This document shows, one piece after another, positions 1 through 7,460 of a DNA stretch of 64,000 bases; position 1 is the stretch's first letter, and each line of letters starts with the position of its first letter. This DNA comes from Halomonas sp. HAL1 (GTDB taxonomy: Bacteria; Pseudomonadota; Gammaproteobacteria; Pseudomonadales; Halomonadaceae). Location of the stretch: the NCBI RefSeq assembly GCF_030544485.1, contig NZ_CP130610.1:682001-746000 (forward strand), in the 5' to 3' direction. The translations under genes were made by a program, and so were the position numbers. The notes beneath the pieces were generated by a model. The model worked only from the letters and a program-made list of their open reading frames with translations, made no database searches and was not told the DNA's origin.

Positions 1-609
1 CACTTGGTCATTGAGACCGCCATATTGGAATCAATATTATTACAGATAAGTATCTGTGAGCCTAAGTCTATTACTATAGTGTCTAAAATACTCATCTCTT
101 ATAAGTCTTATGGCTATCCACTAAATCTTTTAAATATAAAGGCAGCTTTTTTGAAAGTGGCAAAAAAAGGGGTTGATAATAATTTTGGTTATGAGGTTTG
201 TTGGTCATTTTGGGTGTTAACCCAATTGGATATTGCAATTAATGAAGAAATAGCTGGTCTGACAGGCGTAAATGATTCTATGGCAATATTGTCGATTCTG
301 ACAGCTAGGGAGAAAGGCATTTATACAGGGCGATTAGATACTAACCACTGGGATGCGATTATTACTAATGATGGGTTGTATGACTCTAGTTGGATGCTTT
401 GTTATGAGGCAGAAAAGAGAGGTTGGCTTACAAACCAAAATGGCATTGATGCAATTGATAATGATCAATATTTCAAAAAACTTAAAAATTCCGATGTCTC
501 ATTTTTAAATATGGATAGCACAATAAATCCAATGGATGAGGATGATTTGCATGATGAAACGGAATTTGATACTGAAATAGATATCTTCGATTTAATTTAT
601 GGTAATTGA
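1..609 (+). CDS. C-terminal part of an AT-rich protein resembling defence-type reverse transcriptases (partial)
   Basis: The frame is open from the first base, so the gene most likely begins upstream of the window; the TTG at 4 is only the first possible start inside it. About 202 residues are visible. The visible part has a tryptophan-rich segment EVCWSFWVLTQL near residue 64, a segment SSWMLCYEAEKRGWL near residue 128, and VSFLNMD near 165, followed by a very acidic tail. From memory, this order (E..W.LW helix, then WLl.YEa...GWL, then VSFY-like) is typical of the region after the polymerase domain in antiphage reverse transcriptases of the DRT/UG type. No catalytic YxDD motif can be seen because that part would lie upstream. 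The DNA is much richer in A and T than the downstream genes, which suggests horizontal transfer. The family assignment is an inference; the open frame and composition are observed. Confidence 0.5.
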   Translation, partial: HLVIETAILESILLQISICEPKSITIVSKILISYKSYGYPLNLLNIKAAFLKVAKKGVDNNFGYEVCWSFWVLTQLDIAINEEIAGLTGVNDSMAILSILTAREKGIYTGRLDTNHWDAIITNDGLYDSSWMLCYEAEKRGWLTNQNGIDAIDNDQYFKKLKNSDVSFLNMDSTINPMDEDDLHDETEFDTEIDIFDLIYGN

Positions 610-630
610 ATATAATTAGCATCCATAATG

Positions 631-657
631 CGAATTTGCATGCGCATATTCGTTTTT
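631..657 (+). terminator. Hairpin terminator after the first gene
   Basis: CGAAT and ATTCG arms (631-635, 648-652), a T-T mismatch, inner TGC/GCA pairs, an ATGC loop, then TTTTT at 653-657. It lies 22 bases after the stop at 609. Confidence 0.6.
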
Positions 658-919
658 AGATTAATTGAGGTTAAATGCTTATGATTGATCATTTAGTTCG
701 TGCGCAGTATTATCGGCTATTTAGCACAGTTTTATGAGCTGTATGTGCTAATGTTTTAACTACAAGTGGCGTCAGAAAAGAGTTATGGATATAAGTAGTC
801 TTTAAATTCTTTAATGCACGTCTAATCTTGATTGTGAAAATATTACCCCTTAATTTTGGCTAGCAGGTAGTCCTTTCGTTTTACTCTAAAGTGAGTACAA
901 ATGAGAGCATGGAAGCGCT
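658..919. other. AT-rich intergenic stretch
   Basis: No credible reading frame, repeat or RNA was seen here. It separates the AT-rich gene from ordinary GC-rich coding DNA and probably holds the promoter of the RNase Z gene; GGAAG at 910-914 is a usable ribosome-binding site for the ATG at 920. Confidence 0.4.
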
Positions 920-1882
920 ATGAATCTACTGTTCCTCGGTACCTCCGCCGGTGTACCCTCTAAGCAAAGAAACGTCTCCGGGGTCGCTTTGCGAGAAAGC
1001 AAGGGGAAGGGCTGGTACCTGATTGATTGTGGTGAGGGCACCCAGCATCAGGTTTTGCACACAAAGCTGTCGTTCCATTCCTTGAAAGCCATCTTTATTA
1101 CCCACGTGCACGGCGACCACTGCTATGGGCTACCGGGCATACTGGCGAGTGCGGGAATGGGTGGTCGGCAAGCGCCGCTTACCATTGTGGCACCCGCAGG
1201 TATCAAGGCATGGTTGGAGGCCACCTGCGAGGCTACACAGCTATGTTTGCCCTTCGTTCTGGATTTTATCGACTCGGACGAGCTGCCAAGCGTTGAGTTT
1301 GAGAGCATCACGGTTACCACCTACCGACTTTCACACCGGGCGCCGTCCTACGCTTATGGATTTACGGAGACAAAGGTCGACGCCGCTTTGGACGTAGATA
1401 AGCTAGCGCAGAAGGGGATTCCGAGAGGGCCGTTGTGGGGGCAGTTGAAGCAAGGATTTGATGTAGAGTTCGAGGGGGAGCAATTAAAAAGCCATGACTA
1501 CTTACTCTTCAAGAATAAGCCGAGAAAGGTGGTGATTGCTGGAGACAATGACCAACCTGACTTATTAGGTGAGGCATGCGTGGGCGCGCAGGTGCTGGTG
1601 CATGAAGCCACCTACACTGAAGAGATGGCCCAAAAGGCCGGTGATGTAGGCCATAGCTACGCCAAGCTTGTCGCCGCGTTTGCCGAAACCGTGCAGCTGC
1701 CCAACCTAGTGCTGACGCACTTTAGCCCCCGTTACCAGCTCAACCCCCATGCGTCGCCTTCCATTGAGGACATCCGGCAGGAGGCCCTGCGCGTCTATTC
1801 GGGCTCGCTTTACCTGGCGCGGGATTTTGGCGAATACACCCTGGATAAAGCGGGTCAGTTTTCTGAAGTGGCGGGCGAATAG
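920..1882 (+). CDS. rnz: Ribonuclease Z (tRNA 3' endonuclease, ElaC/RNase BN family)
   Basis: A 320-residue metallo-beta-lactamase-fold nuclease that trims the 3' ends of tRNA precursors in the cytoplasm. The N-terminus MNLLFLGTSAGVPS is typical of the family, and the zinc motif HVHGDH lies at residues 62-67. Further ligands are probably H139 (LSHRAPSYAYG), the Asp of IAGDND (about 207) and the His of VLTHFSPRY (about 267). The PRGPLWGQLK stretch matches the conserved PxGPLxxxLK of this family. Length fits the short bacterial form (about 305 residues in E. coli). It stands alone on the plus strand between the AT-rich gene and a broken gene. Function is known for the family, not shown here. 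Confidence 0.93.
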   Translation: MNLLFLGTSAGVPSKQRNVSGVALRESKGKGWYLIDCGEGTQHQVLHTKLSFHSLKAIFITHVHGDHCYGLPGILASAGMGGRQAPLTIVAPAGIKAWLEATCEATQLCLPFVLDFIDSDELPSVEFESITVTTYRLSHRAPSYAYGFTETKVDAALDVDKLAQKGIPRGPLWGQLKQGFDVEFEGEQLKSHDYLLFKNKPRKVVIAGDNDQPDLLGEACVGAQVLVHEATYTEEMAQKAGDVGHSYAKLVAAFAETVQLPNLVLTHFSPRYQLNPHASPSIEDIRQEALRVYSGSLYLARDFGEYTLDKAGQFSEVAGE

Positions 1883-2000
1883 TCTTTTCGTATGTCGATC
1901 AATCTTGGAAGCAGAGGGCTACTCGAAAATGTATAGCTGAATTGCTTCTGCTCGCGTTGGTTCATAAAGTCATCGGTAGCGCTTTCGCCACCTGAATCCA

Positions 2001-2671
2001 TTGAATCACGGCAACACTTTGGCTAGTGAGGTATGTGTGAGATCACCGCAGTCGGTTAAGACACTCGAAAGTCTAGGACGCGTTCGTCTTTCAGAGTCTT
2101 TTTTTATGCGAGATTTCTTATACTCCGAAATCTCCCAGATTGAAGGGATACCCAATATCCCCGACGATCCTGATCTTGCGATTGAGGCTGGTAGGTCTCT
2201 TTGCGAAGAGGTTCTCGAACCTATCCGCAGCACTTTGGCCGTATCAGTATTCGTTCCGCTTACCGATCAAGTGCCGTTAATGCCAAAGGAGCAGAAAATA
2301 AAAACCAATATAACTGTGGAAGCAACGAGCAAAACTATGCTCATCACATATGGGATTTTCCTGACAAGAGCGGTCACATTGGGGCAATGGCGTGTATCGT
2401 CGTTAATAAGTACGTGCCGTACTTCGAGCGGACTGGGAACTGGCAAGCACTTGCTTGGTGGGTGCATGATGCCGTGCCAGGTTATGCGTCGATGTATTTC
2501 TTTCCCAAGCTCTGTGCCTTCAACATCGGCTGGCATCAGAAACCTGAAAAATCCATACGAAGCTATATTTCGCCAAAGGGGTGTCTCACCAAACCCGGTA
2601 TGTCCAATTTCGAAGGAGATCATAGTGCGGAGTATTCGGAAATGCTCCGCGAGTTAGGGTTAGGTCTTTAA
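2001..2671 (+). pseudogene. Frameshifted peptidase M15-like protein gene
   Basis: Two overlapping frames form one protein. Frame 3 from the TTG at 2001 gives a start region ending in CEEVLEPIRST. Frame 2 continues with FGRISIRSAYRSSAVN, then HHIWDFPDKSGHIGAMACIVV and GNWQALAWWVHDAVPGYAS, and stops at 2671. Adding one T to the TTT run at about 2231-2233 would restore a continuous reading of about 223 residues (RSTFGRISIRSAYRS). From memory, proteins of this kind are annotated as peptidase M15-like or hypothetical; the R-S-AYRS motif and the HxxxxD-type region are compatible with a DD-peptidase fold, but the activity is unknown. The exact start is unclear: TTG 2001, GTG 2037 and ATG 2106 are all in frame. 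The break is either a real one-base deletion or a sequencing error in a homopolymer. Confidence 0.75.
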
Positions 2672-2691
2672 CTTTATACACGTACCATGCT

Positions 2692-2778
2692 GGACGTTAC
2701 CTGATTTCGGGCGCCCAGCTAGCCGATATGTTGGTCGATGTGCTTCGTCAGGTGGCCGAGGAAAACGCTAGCCGCTAA
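2692..2778 (+). pseudogene. 3' remnant of a FrnE/DsbA-like gene (copy 1 of 3)
   Basis: Twenty-eight codons and a stop encode GRYLISGAQLADMLVDVLRQ then VAEENASR. This matches the last residues of the genes at 3994-4647 and 5905-6534 almost exactly. Everything upstream of this tail is missing, including the CxxC active site, so it is a nonfunctional leftover of a duplicated gene. As at the other two copies, sequence from a lipoprotein gene follows on the opposite strand. Confidence 0.85.
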
Positions 2779-2811
2779 CGTCAGCCGCCCCTTGAGTGCT
2801 TGCCGCGCAGG

Positions 2812-3234
2812 TCAGTCGCGGCAATAACCTTCGCCTGTTTTCACTACCAGGCAGTCTTCCTTTTCCAATAGCCACTTCATGCCGGTGGCTTCGCCGTCGC
2901 CCGCTCGAAGCAGCTGTTGACCATCCTCGCGGTTGAAGCGAATGCCCTCGGCGGTGGCCTGCCCTTCGAAGGTGCCGCTTTGATCGGCATCCAGGCCGTA
3001 CTGCATTTCAAGCAGATAGTGGCCAGGGCCTGCAGCCTCGTTCTTGCTGATGTCCAGAAATAGCCCTTCCACGCCTGTCCACCGGCCTACCCATTGATCG
3101 GTCTCCTGGTGGTGGGGCTGGTTTTGCTCGGTTGATGTACCTGAGTCCGGCGTGCCTGATGCGGTGGTATTGCTGTTTTGGGCGCACCCGCTGATAAGCA
3201 ATAGGGTGCTTAGAGCTAACGCTGTTTTGATCAT
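2812..3234 (-). CDS. Small secreted lipoprotein of unknown function
   Basis: A 140-residue protein with a short hydrophobic signal sequence and a lipobox, LISGC, with the lipidated cysteine at residue 17. A Thr/Ser/Gln/Glu-rich linker follows, then a small domain starting at DQWVGRWTGVEGLFLDISKN and ending in LLEKEDCLVVKTGEGYCRD, whose two cysteines might pair. It is probably anchored in the outer membrane facing the periplasm. The protein family was not recognised. The gene converges on the FrnE remnant; damaged pieces of the same lipoprotein gene follow the other two FrnE copies (4676-4741 and 6568-6635), so the two genes were duplicated together. Confidence 0.8.
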   Translation of the reverse strand: MIKTALALSTLLLISGCAQNSNTTASGTPDSGTSTEQNQPHHQETDQWVGRWTGVEGLFLDISKNEAAGPGHYLLEMQYGLDADQSGTFEGQATAEGIRFNREDGQQLLRAGDGEATGMKWLLEKEDCLVVKTGEGYCRD

Positions 3235-3267
3235 AAGTAGTGATACCTTCTGGGGGTGAATGGCCGT

Positions 3268-3666
3268 CTAAATCCAATCCTCTACTCGAAGCCCTGGGAC
3301 GCGACTAAACTCCCCTAGATTATTGGTTACCAGAATCAGGCCTCTTGAACGAGCGTGTCCGGCAATCATCTGATCGTATGGGCCGATGGGTGTGCCCGCT
3401 TTGGCCAGCTCGCTACGCAGCTGGCCACTGTGGTAAGCGGCACTGGGGTCGTAATCGAGAACTTCCAGCCGCGCCGCAAATCCTTCTATCACACCCAAGT
3501 TTTTCTCGGGAGAAGCGGACTTCTCAGCACCATACACCAACTCCATGAGTGTCACGGTGCTGATGCAGAGCTGGTCGCTATGCTGGTTAAAGGTCTCACG
3601 AACATGGGGAGGTTTATGTTTGATGGTGAAAATGCAGATATCGGTGTCAAGCATGTACTTAAGCAT
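3268..3666 (-). CDS. vapC: VapC toxin (PIN-domain ribonuclease)
   Basis: A 132-residue PIN-domain toxin. Expected acidic metal-binding residues are visible: D7 in MLDTDI, E42 in LMELVYG, D98 in PYDQMIAGHA, and the TNN..EF motif near 115-120. This is the type often annotated as tRNA(fMet)-specific endonuclease VapC, which cleaves the initiator tRNA anticodon stem when free of its antitoxin. The ATG at 3666 overlaps the vapB stop (TGATG), so the two are translated together. The pair sits inside the triplicated FrnE region, between a lipoprotein gene and FrnE copy 2. The target RNA is inferred from the family. Confidence 0.9.
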   Translation of the reverse strand: MLKYMLDTDICIFTIKHKPPHVRETFNQHSDQLCISTVTLMELVYGAEKSASPEKNLGVIEGFAARLEVLDYDPSAAYHSGQLRSELAKAGTPIGPYDQMIAGHARSRGLILVTNNLGEFSRVPGLRVEDWI

Positions 3667-3896
3667 CAAAGCGCCTCTCGTTCCTGTTCGTTTGGCTGCT
3701 CACGTTCACTCATAAAGTCTGCAGTGACACTTTGGCCATCAAACCAGCTGTCCCACGCCTCACCTACGGGGGTAATTAAGCGCGCGCGACCCAAGGCAAT
3801 AACATCAACACGTGTAACGTTCTCAGGCAGCGCGAGGGATTTCGGCATGCGCACCGCTTGACTGCGGTTACTTTTAAACACCGCTGCTTTTTCCAT
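3666..3896 (-). CDS. vapB: VapB antitoxin (AbrB/MazE-fold)
   Basis: A 76-residue antitoxin. The N-terminus (AVFKSNRSQAVRMPKSLALP, residues 4-23) is the swapped-hairpin AbrB DNA-binding domain; the C-terminal part around WDSWFDG and the acidic tail would bind and block VapC. It is preceded by a strong ribosome-binding site, AAAGGAG, and its stop overlaps the vapC start. By family rule, VapB alone or with VapC represses its own promoter, which would lie at about 3900-3990; no operator was identified there with confidence. Confidence 0.9.
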   Translation of the reverse strand: MEKAAVFKSNRSQAVRMPKSLALPENVTRVDVIALGRARLITPVGEAWDSWFDGQSVTADFMSEREQPNEQEREAL

Positions 3897-3993
3897 GGCT
3901 GTCTCCTTTAAGTACTGCCGTTACTCAATCTATACGCGTAACATACTTTCTTTAGTTTGATCGAATTTTGGGATATGTCAAAGGGATATACAA

Positions 3994-4647
3994 ATGCAAA
4001 AGGTAAAAATTGACCTAGTATCCGATGTAGCCTGCCCGTGGTGCGCGATTGGCTACCGGCGCTTAGAGCAGGCGTTAGAGACACTTGATGGCGAGATCGA
4101 CGTCGAGCTGGTCTGGCAGCCTTTTGAGCTGAACCGCGATATGCCGCCCGAGGGCGAGCCGATCCTTGAGCACTTATGCCGCAAGTACGGTAAGGATGCT
4201 GCCAGCATGGAGCAGTCCCAGCGCGAGATCATGGCCGCCGCCGAAGAGCTTGGGCTGAATTTCCGCGGTGCTCTTGAGCGTCGGGCGAACAATACTTTCG
4301 CTGCCCACCGCGTGCTGGCGTGGGCTGGAACGCAAAATCAAGAGACAGCCCTGCAGTTGGCATTGTTTGAGGCTTATTTTGGTGAAGCGAAAAACCCGGC
4401 CGACCCAGAAGTGCTTCGCGAGAAGGCCACTAAGGTGGGACTTGACGGCGACACCGCCGAGGCCATCGCCCGATCGGATCAGTACGCGGACGAAGTGCGA
4501 GCGGCAGAGCAGCGATTCATGGACGCAGGGGTAAGCGCCGTGCCAGCCATAATCCTAGATGGCCGCTACCTGATTTCTGGCGCCCAGCCCGCCAATGTGC
4601 TGGTCGATGCGCTTCGTCAGGTGGCTGAGGAAAGCGCGAACGGCTAA
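3994..4647 (+). CDS. DsbA-family oxidoreductase, FrnE-like (copy 2, intact)
   Basis: A 217-residue thioredoxin-fold protein with the active site CPWC at residues 14-17 directly after the first beta strand, an inserted helical domain, and the cis-proline loop SAVPA with P184. There is no signal peptide, so it acts in the cytoplasm, as FrnE proteins do; they are thought to act as thiol oxidoreductases or isomerases. It is the only complete copy of three. It differs from copy 3 (5905-6534) at about 13 of some 208 positions. The start ATG fits the family N-terminus MQKVKIDLVSD. Downstream lies a fragment of the lipoprotein gene on the other strand. Confidence 0.88.
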   Translation: MQKVKIDLVSDVACPWCAIGYRRLEQALETLDGEIDVELVWQPFELNRDMPPEGEPILEHLCRKYGKDAASMEQSQREIMAAAEELGLNFRGALERRANNTFAAHRVLAWAGTQNQETALQLALFEAYFGEAKNPADPEVLREKATKVGLDGDTAEAIARSDQYADEVRAAEQRFMDAGVSAVPAIILDGRYLISGAQPANVLVDALRQVAEESANG

Positions 4648-4675
4648 CGTCAAGCCTTAGTGGTCACCGAGCCGA

Positions 4676-4741
4676 CTCGTTTTTGCTGAGATCCAAAAAT
4701 AGACTTTCTACACCGGATCATGTTCCGACCCATTGATCGGT
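4676..4741 (-). pseudogene. Internal fragment of the lipoprotein gene
   Basis: Read on the minus strand this gives DQWVGT, a stop, then SGVESLFLDLSKN. The intact lipoprotein at 2812-3234 has DQWVGRWTGVEGLFLDISKN, so one tryptophan codon has become TGA. No signal sequence or C-terminal half remains nearby. It marks the position of a second lipoprotein copy after FrnE copy 2. Confidence 0.8.
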
Positions 4742-4827
4742 AATCTTAAACAGAGATTAACCGTAAAATGAGGTAACCACTGAAACCAGAGACGCCGAGC
4801 CTACTGATTTCAATTCAACTGTGAAAA

Positions 4828-5481
4828 ATGCCCATGACGACATCACTTCATCGCCTTTACTCTTTTCGTCGCTGTCCCTATGCCATGCGTGCCCGTCTCG
4901 GCACGTTGTTTGCTGAGTTAAAGGTGGAGCTGCGGGAGGTCATATTGAAAAACAAACCGGCCCAGATGCTAGCGATTAGCCCGAAAGGTACTGTGCCTGT
5001 TTTACAGCTTTTTGATGGTACCGTGATCGAAGAGAGCTGAGAAATAATGGTGTGGTCGCTTGAGCAACAAGATCCGCAGGGGCTGTTAGATGCGAAGGTT
5101 AGGGATCAGGCCAATGCCCTGATCGACCAAAACGATAATGAATTTAAACATTGGCTGGATCGTTATAAATATGCCGACCGACATCTCGAAATGACTCAGG
5201 CAGAATATCGGCAACGGGGTGAGACTTTTTTACAGGTTTTAGAGGAGCATCTGACTCAAAAGCCTTATCTTCTGGGGGATAACGCGACCATTGCTGATAT
5301 TGGCATCATGCCTTTTATCCGCCAATTCGCCCATGTAGATCGCGATGTTTTTTATAGCCTACCTTACCCGCACCTGCAGCGGTGGTTAGAAGACTGGTTG
5401 GAGCACGCCTTCTTTCTGCAGGCCATGACCAAGTTTCAGCCATGGCAAGAGGGGGATGACGTGGTAGTTTTCCCTTCGTAA
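4828..5481 (+). pseudogene. Glutathione S-transferase gene with an in-frame TGA
   Basis: The frame is continuous from ATG 4828 to 5481 except for TGA at 5038-5040. The first part carries a GST N-terminal thioredoxin fold (YSFRRCPYAMRARL near residue 11, SPKGTVPVLQL, TVIEES). The second part resumes with EIMVWSLEQQDP and contains the helical GST C-terminal domain (YLLGDNATIADIGIMPFIRQ). In this family the residue at the stop is normally leucine (EESLEIM), so TTA to TGA, a single change, would explain it. The second part could restart at ATG 5047 but would lack the glutathione-binding domain. No feature suggests stop readthrough. Confidence 0.85.
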
Positions 5482-5520
5482 ACATAGCGCTACCTATTAA
5501 TTTCTAGTCGGGTTTCTTCC

Positions 5521-5595
5521 TTTCTGCATAAACGCCCGCAGCGTATCACTCGCTTGGTCGATGGGTAGCACGCCATCCCAGTGTCTGCGATTGCC
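5521..5595 (-). pseudogene. 3' remnant of an alpha/beta hydrolase gene
   Basis: The DNA aligns base by base with the 3' end of the hydrolase fragment at 8479-9063. It encodes a tail ending in DTLRAFMQ where the other has DTLREFLQ; the stop codon TTA has become TTT. Only about 25 codons remain. Two 3' ends of one gene family on the same strand, 3 kb apart, point to duplication followed by decay. Confidence 0.7.
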
Positions 5596-5877
5596 TTACC
5601 TGTTTTGGGCATAAGCTGCATTAAGCTGTTTTATAATTCTCTTTGCGGGATGCCCGGCTTGTAGCCCTGTGGCCAAAATGCTTGACCCTTCGGCTTGAAA
5701 GTCCATGTAGCCGTTGTGGCGTGGCCGCACCCAGGCTCTTTCAAGAGTCGCTAATGTATTACGATAAAAGCCATATACCGGTTTATTAACCGCTTCATCT
5801 TCCCAGGCTGAGGCATATCCCGGCTGCCCCCAGCTTTTGCGAGAATCGTTTTCTGCACATCTTCGCCGGCCACCCAA
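5596..5877 (-). pseudogene. C-terminal fragment of an ABC-type solute-binding protein gene
   Basis: About 85 recognisable residues at the C-terminus: SAWEDEAVNKPVYGFYRNTL, LERAWVRPRHNGYMDFQAEG and HPAKRIIKQLNAAYAQNR. The HNGYMDFQ..G..I..GL pattern is typical of the last helices of extracellular family 1 (sugar-type) solute-binding proteins. The whole N-terminal part, including any signal peptide, is absent. The upstream end runs into the 5'-truncated FrnE copy 3, so the junction near 5878-5884 is a rearrangement breakpoint. Confidence 0.75.
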
Positions 5878-5904
5878 AAGGCATAAAAGGTAAGAATCGA
5901 CCTA

Positions 5905-6534
5905 GTGTCCGATGTGGCTTGCCCGTGGTGCGCAATCGGCTACCGACGCTTGGAGCAAGCGTTAGAGACACTCAATGGCGAGATCGACGTTGAGCTGGTT
6001 TGGCAGCCCTTCGAGCTGAACCGCGATATGTCGCCCGAGGGTGAGCCGATCCTGGAGCACTTGTGCCGCAAGTACGGCAAGGACGCGGCCACCATGGAGC
6101 AGTCCCAACGCGAGATTATGGCCGCCGCCGAAGAGCTTGGGCTGAATTTCCGTGGTGCCCTGGAGCGTCGGGCGAACAATACCTTCGCTGCCCACCGCGT
6201 GCTGGCGTGGGCCGGAACGCAACACCAAGAAACGGCGCTTCAGTTAGCCTTGTTCGAGGCTTACTTCGGTGAGGCGAAAAACCCCGCCGACCCAGCGGTT
6301 CTGCGAGAGAAGGCCATTGAGGTTGGGCTTGACGGTGATACCGCCGAGGCCATCGCCCGGTCGGATCAGTACGCAGACGAAGTTCGCGCGTCAGAGCAGC
6401 GATTCATGGACGCAGGGGTAAACGCCGTGCCGGCATTTATCCTCGATGGACGTTACCTGATTTCTGGCGCTCAGCCCGCTGATGTGTTGGTCGATGCGCT
6501 TCGTCAGGTGGCCGAAGAGAACGCTAACCGCTAA
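5905..6534 (+). CDS. DsbA-family oxidoreductase, FrnE-like (copy 3, lacking its normal start)
   Basis: About 94% identical to copy 2 over some 208 residues, with the same CPWC motif (now residues 6-9 from the GTG start) and cis-Pro loop. The bases that correspond to the ATG and second codon of copy 2 read GCA TAA here, giving an in-frame stop at 5884-5886. The first possible start is therefore GTG 5905, which drops nine residues including most of the first beta strand, and no clear ribosome-binding site precedes it. It may be poorly translated or silent; the otherwise intact frame suggests recent damage or residual selection. Sequence just upstream belongs to a solute-binding protein fragment. 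Confidence 0.7.
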   Translation: MSDVACPWCAIGYRRLEQALETLNGEIDVELVWQPFELNRDMSPEGEPILEHLCRKYGKDAATMEQSQREIMAAAEELGLNFRGALERRANNTFAAHRVLAWAGTQHQETALQLALFEAYFGEAKNPADPAVLREKAIEVGLDGDTAEAIARSDQYADEVRASEQRFMDAGVNAVPAFILDGRYLISGAQPADVLVDALRQVAEENANR

Positions 6535-6567
6535 TTTCCCGCCGCTCCATAGTGATCACCGAGCGGT

Positions 6568-6635
6568 TCAGTCGCGGCAATAGCCTTCACCTGATTTCAT
6601 TACCAGGCAGTCTTGCTTTTCCATTAGCCACTAGA
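6568..6635 (-). pseudogene. 3' fragment of the lipoprotein gene
   Basis: On the minus strand this encodes WLMEKQDCLVMKSGEGYCRD and a TGA stop, matching the C-terminus of the lipoprotein at 2812-3234 (LLEKEDCLVVKTGEGYCRD). It follows FrnE copy 3 just as the intact lipoprotein follows FrnE copy 1. Confidence 0.82.
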
Positions 6636-6657
6636 ATAGCAAATTGATGTGCTATAA

Positions 6658-6669
6658 ATATGCGCATAT
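6658..6669. promoter_or_regulatory. Palindrome, candidate CcdAB operator
   Basis: A perfect 12-bp palindrome, ATATGCGCATAT, lies 33 bp upstream of ccdA and beside a TATAAA box (6653-6658). CcdA-type antitoxins repress their own operon through palindromes near the promoter. Binding is inferred. Confidence 0.4.
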
Positions 6670-6702
6670 AGTAAGTGCATAGTTATGTGCGAGGAGTGAA
6701 TC

Positions 6703-6948
6703 ATGCAAGCCGCCGAAGTGACCAAATCCATACGCAAGCCAACCAACCTATCGCTAGATAGTGCCCTTCTCAAAGAGGCAAAAGCGCTGGGAATCAATGT
6801 TTCACGATCAGCAGAGGCAGGGATTGCGGAGGCGGTCAAGCTGCATAAGCAGAAGCAGTGGTTGGAGGATAATGCCATAGCCCTTGCAAGCTCGAATGCA
6901 TACGTTGAAGCGAATGGATTGCCTCTTGCACGGCACCGTCAGTTCTAA
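6703..6948 (+). CDS. ccdA: CcdA antitoxin
   Basis: An 81-residue antitoxin. The N-terminal ribbon-helix-helix (RKPTNLSLDSALLKEAKALG, about residues 11-30) binds DNA, and the C-terminal region ending in NGLPLARHRQF is the segment that wraps CcdB in this family. A good ribosome-binding site, GAGGAG, precedes the ATG. The stop overlaps the ccdB start (TAATG), so the two are translationally coupled, with antitoxin first as usual. Confidence 0.9.
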   Translation: MQAAEVTKSIRKPTNLSLDSALLKEAKALGINVSRSAEAGIAEAVKLHKQKQWLEDNAIALASSNAYVEANGLPLARHRQF

Positions 6949-7247
6949 TGGCCCGTTTCGATATCTTTGAAAATAAGGGTGGGGATGGCTATCTGCTGGA
7001 TGTTCAGACAGATCTTCTCAGTGGCTTGAACACTCGAGTGGTCGTGCCCCTGCTGCCCACATCCTCGGCGCTGTCTCCTGCTCAGAGGTTAAACCCGGTG
7101 TTCAACGTTAAGAGCCAAGAGGTTGTCATGGCGACTCAGTACATGGCTGCTGTGCCTGAAAGCGAATTGCGTTTTATTGCGGGTAGCCTTGCTGAGCAAC
7201 AAGACGAAATTTCTGCGGCGTTGGATATGCTGTTTTTGGGATTTTAA
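6948..7247 (+). CDS. ccdB: CcdB toxin (DNA gyrase poison)
   Basis: A 99-residue CcdB-fold protein: MARFDIFEN start, YLLDVQTDLLSGLNTRVVVP (about 15-34), then the C-terminal helix DEISAALDMLFLGF. CcdB proteins poison DNA gyrase through the C-terminal helix; the classical ending WGI is LGF here, so activity against gyrase is not certain. It forms a complete addiction module with ccdA, placed directly after the third FrnE/lipoprotein copy. Confidence 0.9.
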   Translation: MARFDIFENKGGDGYLLDVQTDLLSGLNTRVVVPLLPTSSALSPAQRLNPVFNVKSQEVVMATQYMAAVPESELRFIAGSLAEQQDEISAALDMLFLGF

Positions 7248-7460
7248 GGTTGAGCTTGTCGGAAGGCTCTCGGGCTGATTCGGGAGAGTTGCAGCGAGCG
7301 ACAGATGTTGAGTACACGAATACAAGGCATCCGCAGTATGCTGAGGCGATGCTCAAGAAAGATGCCAGCGACCAGCGCGCTAACGGCCCACACCCTTTAA
7401 TCTGCTGCGACTGAGTGGGCTATCCGATATATTGCTAGTGGCAATGTATCGGAGACAGAC

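Noticed and set aside
5038..5040. TGA in the glutathione S-transferase as a selenocysteine codon
   Set aside because: The position is normally leucine, not cysteine, and no stem-loop typical of a selenocysteine element follows.
7250..7414. A possible coding remnant after ccdB reading ATDVEYTNTRHPQYAEAM
   Set aside because: Short, no start, no family recognised; could be chance. Mentioned only because the composition looks codon-like.
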